Below, one piece after another: positions 61,052-64,000 of a DNA stretch of 64,000 nt. Under the pieces are notes generated by a model, which did no database searches, was not told the origin of the DNA, and was given only the letters and a program-made list of their open reading frames with translations. Made by a program: the position numbers and the translations under genes. The stretch spans positions 1 through 64,000 of the forward strand of contig JACAEL010000055.1 of the NCBI GenBank assembly GCA_013388835.1, read 5' to 3'. Within the stretch, counting starts at the first letter, position 1; every line of letters starts with the position of its first letter. This stretch comes from Candidatus Thorarchaeota archaeon (GTDB taxonomy: Archaea; Asgardarchaeota; Thorarchaeia; Thorarchaeales; Thorarchaeaceae).

Positions 61052-62911
61052 TCAGGACAGATACGTTGGACAGGGCCAACTATCGCACTCCAGACAATTC
61101 GTGCACCGGTCGGGATCCACTGATATTCTTCCTTCATCAATTGAGAGAGCCTCGTTCTTACACTTGGGCACACACGAGCCACACGCTTGGCAGAAGACAG
61201 CACGCCGCACTGCCCGCTCTAGCTGCGGAGTGATACGCTCGACCGACTCCGCGTCAGGTCCGCGTACAACAAGCGATCCAGAACTGAAGAGCAGTACGCT
61301 GTTCATTCCGGCCTTCACTCTTATGGCCCCCAGCTCCTCGGATTCTCTCACAGGCCCGAATATCGGCAACAGCCTGCCCACACGACTCAGATCGATGCCT
61401 GAAGAGAACTGGCCCTCGATGCTGAATCCTGATGCCTTGCAGGGCGACACTCCCTTTGCTATATTGAGTTCAAGTGCTTGCGCTGGAGAGACCCTTGTGA
61501 CAGCCATCTCAAGTCCCAAGTCCGTCATGAGTTCAATCTGTCCTTTCGGGAGAGTCTTCCAACGCCAGAAACCAAACTCGGCCCACTCTTTCGGTAGACC
61601 GTGGTCTCTTGCCCATTGCTCAAGAAGGCTCATCCATCGGGTGTACAACTGGGGATGGGACTTCTCAATGCTACGCAACTCCGATATCGGAGAGGCGGGA
61701 CACAGATAACAGCCCATTCTATGGTATCCTTTACTGTAAAGTGGGTTGAACGGCTCCCCACTCTGAAAGATGAAGAGCCAGACCTCGAGAGCATTCCAGT
61801 CCTGTATAGCATTCGCAGATATCTGCCCTGGAACCCATGTGTTCATGGAGACCTTCGGCTCAATCGACCTCTGGAAGGACTCCAGCTTGCGCTGGCCCAT
61901 GAATGCGAGAGTCTCGCCGCCTAGAGTCTCAACAATTGATGTGGCAGCCGGTCCGAGTTTGAGCACTTTGCAGCACCACCGAAAGTCACGAGCTGGAGGA
62001 CCGAAGCTCGAAACCGCCGCCCAGAAGTGATCGCCCATGTTGCGTGTTATGAGGTCTGCACCATGTCTTGCCGCGAATGCCTCAACATACTCGACGGTCT
62101 CCGGGAGCTCTAGACCCGTGTTCATGAAGAACATGGGAGGGCTTCTCCCAATGGCCTTCTCAACGAGGAGGTAGGTAACAAGAGAGTCTTTACCCCCGCT
62201 GAAACCGACAACGACTGGTAACGCTCTCTGTTGGATTACCGACCTGATGAAACCTAGAGCACGAGTTTCGATTGAACTCAAGTCCTTGCCATTTGCCAAC
62301 ACAGCGTCATCCCAAGAGGCGGCCTTCTCGTTTGTGCGTTCGCCTGCTGGCTCGGAGAACTCACGTATCTTGACTGCAAGCCCTCGTGATGCCTTGGCAA
62401 TCTCCCTTCCGGTCATTCTGGCAATCCCAACTGCAACGACTTGACCCAGAGAGTTGGTGACCCAGACCTCATCTCCCAGCTCTATGTCCATGTCGCACCC
62501 CGCTATCCCCGGTACAAGAAGACTCGCACCATCCTTCAGGAATCGGAGGACCTCATCGTGACAAGAAACCCACTTCTGCTTGCTGACTGTGCCAAGACGA
62601 CGCGCACCCTCAAGGGAGAGAAGAAACGTGTACTGCATTCTTGGAACGTCAAACCTGAGCCTGCCCACGATATAGCCATCTACTACAATCTCGTACATTG
62701 CATCAAGTGAGGGTATCTTGTTCATCACAATCGTCTTGTCAGAGGGAAGCAGAGACCTTCCTACTCCTGACCCGAACTGCTTATCGATGGCTTCTACTGC
62801 GGCTTGAATGTGCCCCTCCATGGCAGGAAAGGGGTCGCCAGGGGGAGAGATTGCAACAGACCTTGCAGCCGTGCCGCAGACCGAGCAGGGTCCGCTTGAT
62901 ATACGTGGCAC
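61052..62911 (-). CDS. PAPS-reductase-family protein with C-terminal ferredoxin domain
   Basis: The 619 residues from the only standard start (GTG 62911) contain a PUA-like domain (~90-190), the adenine nucleotide alpha-hydrolase core with VVGFSGGKDSLVTYLL (PP-loop) and a CC-type sulfur site (DFRWCCKVLKLGP), CYLCPASP, and a C-terminal ferredoxin region with CGSCVPKCKNEAL and CTNCLECDSWPCP (two 4Fe-4S). The archaeal family normally starts earlier, with a zinc-ribbon half (CDSCN, then CSVCG). The first cysteine pair lies in frame upstream of the GTG, so the true start is probably near 62950 or beyond. Likely works in sulfur assimilation or thiolation. Confidence 0.8.
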   Translation of the reverse strand: MPRISSGPCSVCGTAARSVAISPPGDPFPAMEGHIQAAVEAIDKQFGSGVGRSLLPSDKTIVMNKIPSLDAMYEIVVDGYIVGRLRFDVPRMQYTFLLSLEGARRLGTVSKQKWVSCHDEVLRFLKDGASLLVPGIAGCDMDIELGDEVWVTNSLGQVVAVGIARMTGREIAKASRGLAVKIREFSEPAGERTNEKAASWDDAVLANGKDLSSIETRALGFIRSVIQQRALPVVVGFSGGKDSLVTYLLVEKAIGRSPPMFFMNTGLELPETVEYVEAFAARHGADLITRNMGDHFWAAVSSFGPPARDFRWCCKVLKLGPAATSIVETLGGETLAFMGQRKLESFQRSIEPKVSMNTWVPGQISANAIQDWNALEVWLFIFQSGEPFNPLYSKGYHRMGCYLCPASPISELRSIEKSHPQLYTRWMSLLEQWARDHGLPKEWAEFGFWRWKTLPKGQIELMTDLGLEMAVTRVSPAQALELNIAKGVSPCKASGFSIEGQFSSGIDLSRVGRLLPIFGPVRESEELGAIRVKAGMNSVLLFSSGSLVVRGPDAESVERITPQLERAVRRAVFCQACGSCVPKCKNEALSIDEGRISVDPDRCTNCLECDSWPCPTYLS

Positions 62912-63062
62912 ATTGCACGAGTCGCACCAAAAAAGGCGAATCTTTGCCAGATATGGAGCATGGTCACGTCTGAACTTTCGCCTGTTACGCTGTGTCTTGG
63001 GCAGCTTCTATCAGCCTCGTTTGATGGGAATCTAACAAGGACTTGACTCTTGTCATCTGGTG

Positions 63063-64000
63063 CTATGCAGCAAGACCTATCTGACTCAGTTTCTCCGGCG
63101 TCGGCACCCCTTGCTCATCCCATCCCCGGAGGGAGTAGTAGTGTGGAAGCATCTCGCTAACTCTAGCGACTCTATTCCTAGAATTGCCTTGTCTTAGGGC
63201 AGTATCAAAACGAAATGGTAGCCGGTCATCCGCCGAACTGAGACCCTCTCGTAGATTGAACAGCCGCTCCAAGTTCCAGATGCGTTCACCCACTGCGAGC
63301 AGTTCGTTTCCGCTCAGGGGTATGCCCAGAGCTGAGGACACAAGTTCAGCATAGTCATCCACTGTCCAAGCGAAGCTGGAGAATCTGCAGACAATCATAG
63401 AGTCCATCGCAGCAGAGAGGTTCTGATATAGAATCACCATCTCGGGCTTGCCTTCAGTCCTGTCTCGGTCCACAAGGACCGGAGATCCCAATACCTCGGG
63501 ACCAATCATGTATGAGCGCAGATGGCAGCCGCCACGGTTCGATGTCGCATACCCTAGCGCATGTCCCTGAACACCGCGAGGGTCGTAGGCGGGAATCTCC
63601 AGTCCCTTGACATGCATCGCAGTCTCAGGTGCGCCCAATCCTGCCGCTAGCAGACGAGACCCCCGTGCAAGCTGAGCACCCAGGCCTCGGTTATGAGCCA
63701 TGTCATCAATCAGTTCAAGCAACCCATCTGTGCTTCCAAATCTGAGAGATGCATTGAGCAGCCCCCTCTCAACCAACTCCATGGCACAGCCAATCGTGCT
63801 TCCTACCGAGATTGTGTCAACCCCCAACAGATTGCAGCGACGGTTGGCAATCGTAATCCACTTCAGGTCGCTTATTCCACACTGGGGACCCAGCGACCAG
63901 ATGGACTCGTACTCAGGTCCAGCCTCCTCGGGGCCGTCCACGCGAATGATACGGCCGCACCCGATGGGGCAACCATAGCAGTGATAGGGCTTGACGAAGA
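63063..64000 (-). CDS. Aldehyde:ferredoxin oxidoreductase-family protein (partial, 5' end off the window)
   Basis: A tungsten- or molybdenum-pterin enzyme that oxidises aldehydes to acids with ferredoxin as acceptor. The frame continues off the right edge; the visible ~312 residues begin inside HCYGCPIGCGR, the first part of the 4Fe-4S ligand motif, then GPEYESIWSLGPQCGISDL, ANRRCNLLGVDTISVGSTIG (pterin-binding), YDPRGVQGHALGYATSNRGGCHLR, and the C-terminal ligand region ending in EKLSQIGLAA. The partner is presumably the neighbouring PAPS-reductase-like gene's operon, separated by ~50-150 bp. Confidence 0.93.
   Translation of the reverse strand, partial: FVKPYHCYGCPIGCGRIIRVDGPEEAGPEYESIWSLGPQCGISDLKWITIANRRCNLLGVDTISVGSTIGCAMELVERGLLNASLRFGSTDGLLELIDDMAHNRGLGAQLARGSRLLAAGLGAPETAMHVKGLEIPAYDPRGVQGHALGYATSNRGGCHLRSYMIGPEVLGSPVLVDRDRTEGKPEMVILYQNLSAAMDSMIVCRFSSFAWTVDDYAELVSSALGIPLSGNELLAVGERIWNLERLFNLREGLSSADDRLPFRFDTALRQGNSRNRVARVSEMLPHYYSLRGWDEQGVPTPEKLSQIGLAA

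Noticed and set aside
1-64000. CRISPR arrays and insertion sequences
   Set aside because: No regularly spaced short repeats and no transposase gene were seen in the window.

Overview
This window is archaeal chromosome of about 50% GC. It carries a large set of information-processing genes of the archaeal/eukaryotic type: aIF6, aIF1A, aIF2-beta, Nmd3, RIO1, Nep1, Rpr2, FEN1, RPA, CDC48, Topo VI, Spt5, and ribosomal proteins S19e, L31e, L39e, LX, L11, L1, L10 and L12. It also has a eukaryote-type DNA topoisomerase IB and a membrane protein with a ribophorin I-like ectodomain beside an Alg7-like GlcNAc-1-phosphate transferase. FtsZ is present. The combination suggests an Asgard archaeon, possibly Thorarchaeia-like; this is inference, since no marker gene could be placed on a tree.

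Layout. 0-12 kb: a secreted protein (cut at the edge), tRNA-Phe, an ICMT-like methyltransferase, a PadR/HAAS pair with a palindromic operator, dUTPase, tRNA-Val and tRNA-Gly(GCC), both with introns, an acyltransferase, an OPRT-like protein, a ferritin-like protein, two unknown genes, Topo IB, an ArsC-like phosphatase, tRNA-Gly(TCC) and Nep1. 12-24 kb: a long plus-strand block for translation and secretion (Rpr2, YhbY-like, S19e, PDCD5, L39e, L31e, aIF6, LX, prefoldin alpha, FtsY), then argF, a PfkB kinase, FtsZ, SecE, Spt5 and the L11-L1-L10-L12 stalk operon. 24-29.7 kb: a deacetylase-like protein, tRNA-Arg with three introns, a radical SAM protein, ThiL, tRNA-Thr with two introns and an MFS transporter.

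29.8-34.3 kb: a candidate integrated element of about 4.2 kb. It is bounded by 170-bp direct repeats (29783-29952 and 34008-34177), each holding the 3' end of an HNH gene plus the 3' end of tRNA-Leu. It encodes a PriS-family primase, an unrecognised 565-residue Cys-rich protein (possibly TGT/DpdA-like) and a three-HTH HNH endonuclease. This is the best candidate in the window for something undescribed.

35-47 kb: a Gfo/Idh/MocA oxidoreductase, a minus-strand operon of glycine decarboxylase subunits, an LpdD-like protein, a MoaD/SAMP-like protein and a methylthiotransferase, then Trm112-like, tRNA-Gln, an HD protein, the DOMON/FKBP/ribophorin fusion and the Alg7-like enzyme. 47-59 kb: Topo VI A and B, KH protein, RIO1, aIF1A, Nmd3, DUF424, aIF2-beta, RPA, FEN1, a small zinc ribbon, aEF1-beta, CDC48 and FAD synthase. 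59-64 kb: a GT-C-like membrane protein, a PAPS-reductase-family protein with ferredoxin domain, and aldehyde:ferredoxin oxidoreductase (cut at the edge).

Five of the eight tRNA genes are interrupted, with about nine introns of roughly 27-32 nt. Only one lies at the canonical 37/38 site; the rest are in the D-loop, T-loop, anticodon stem or variable region.
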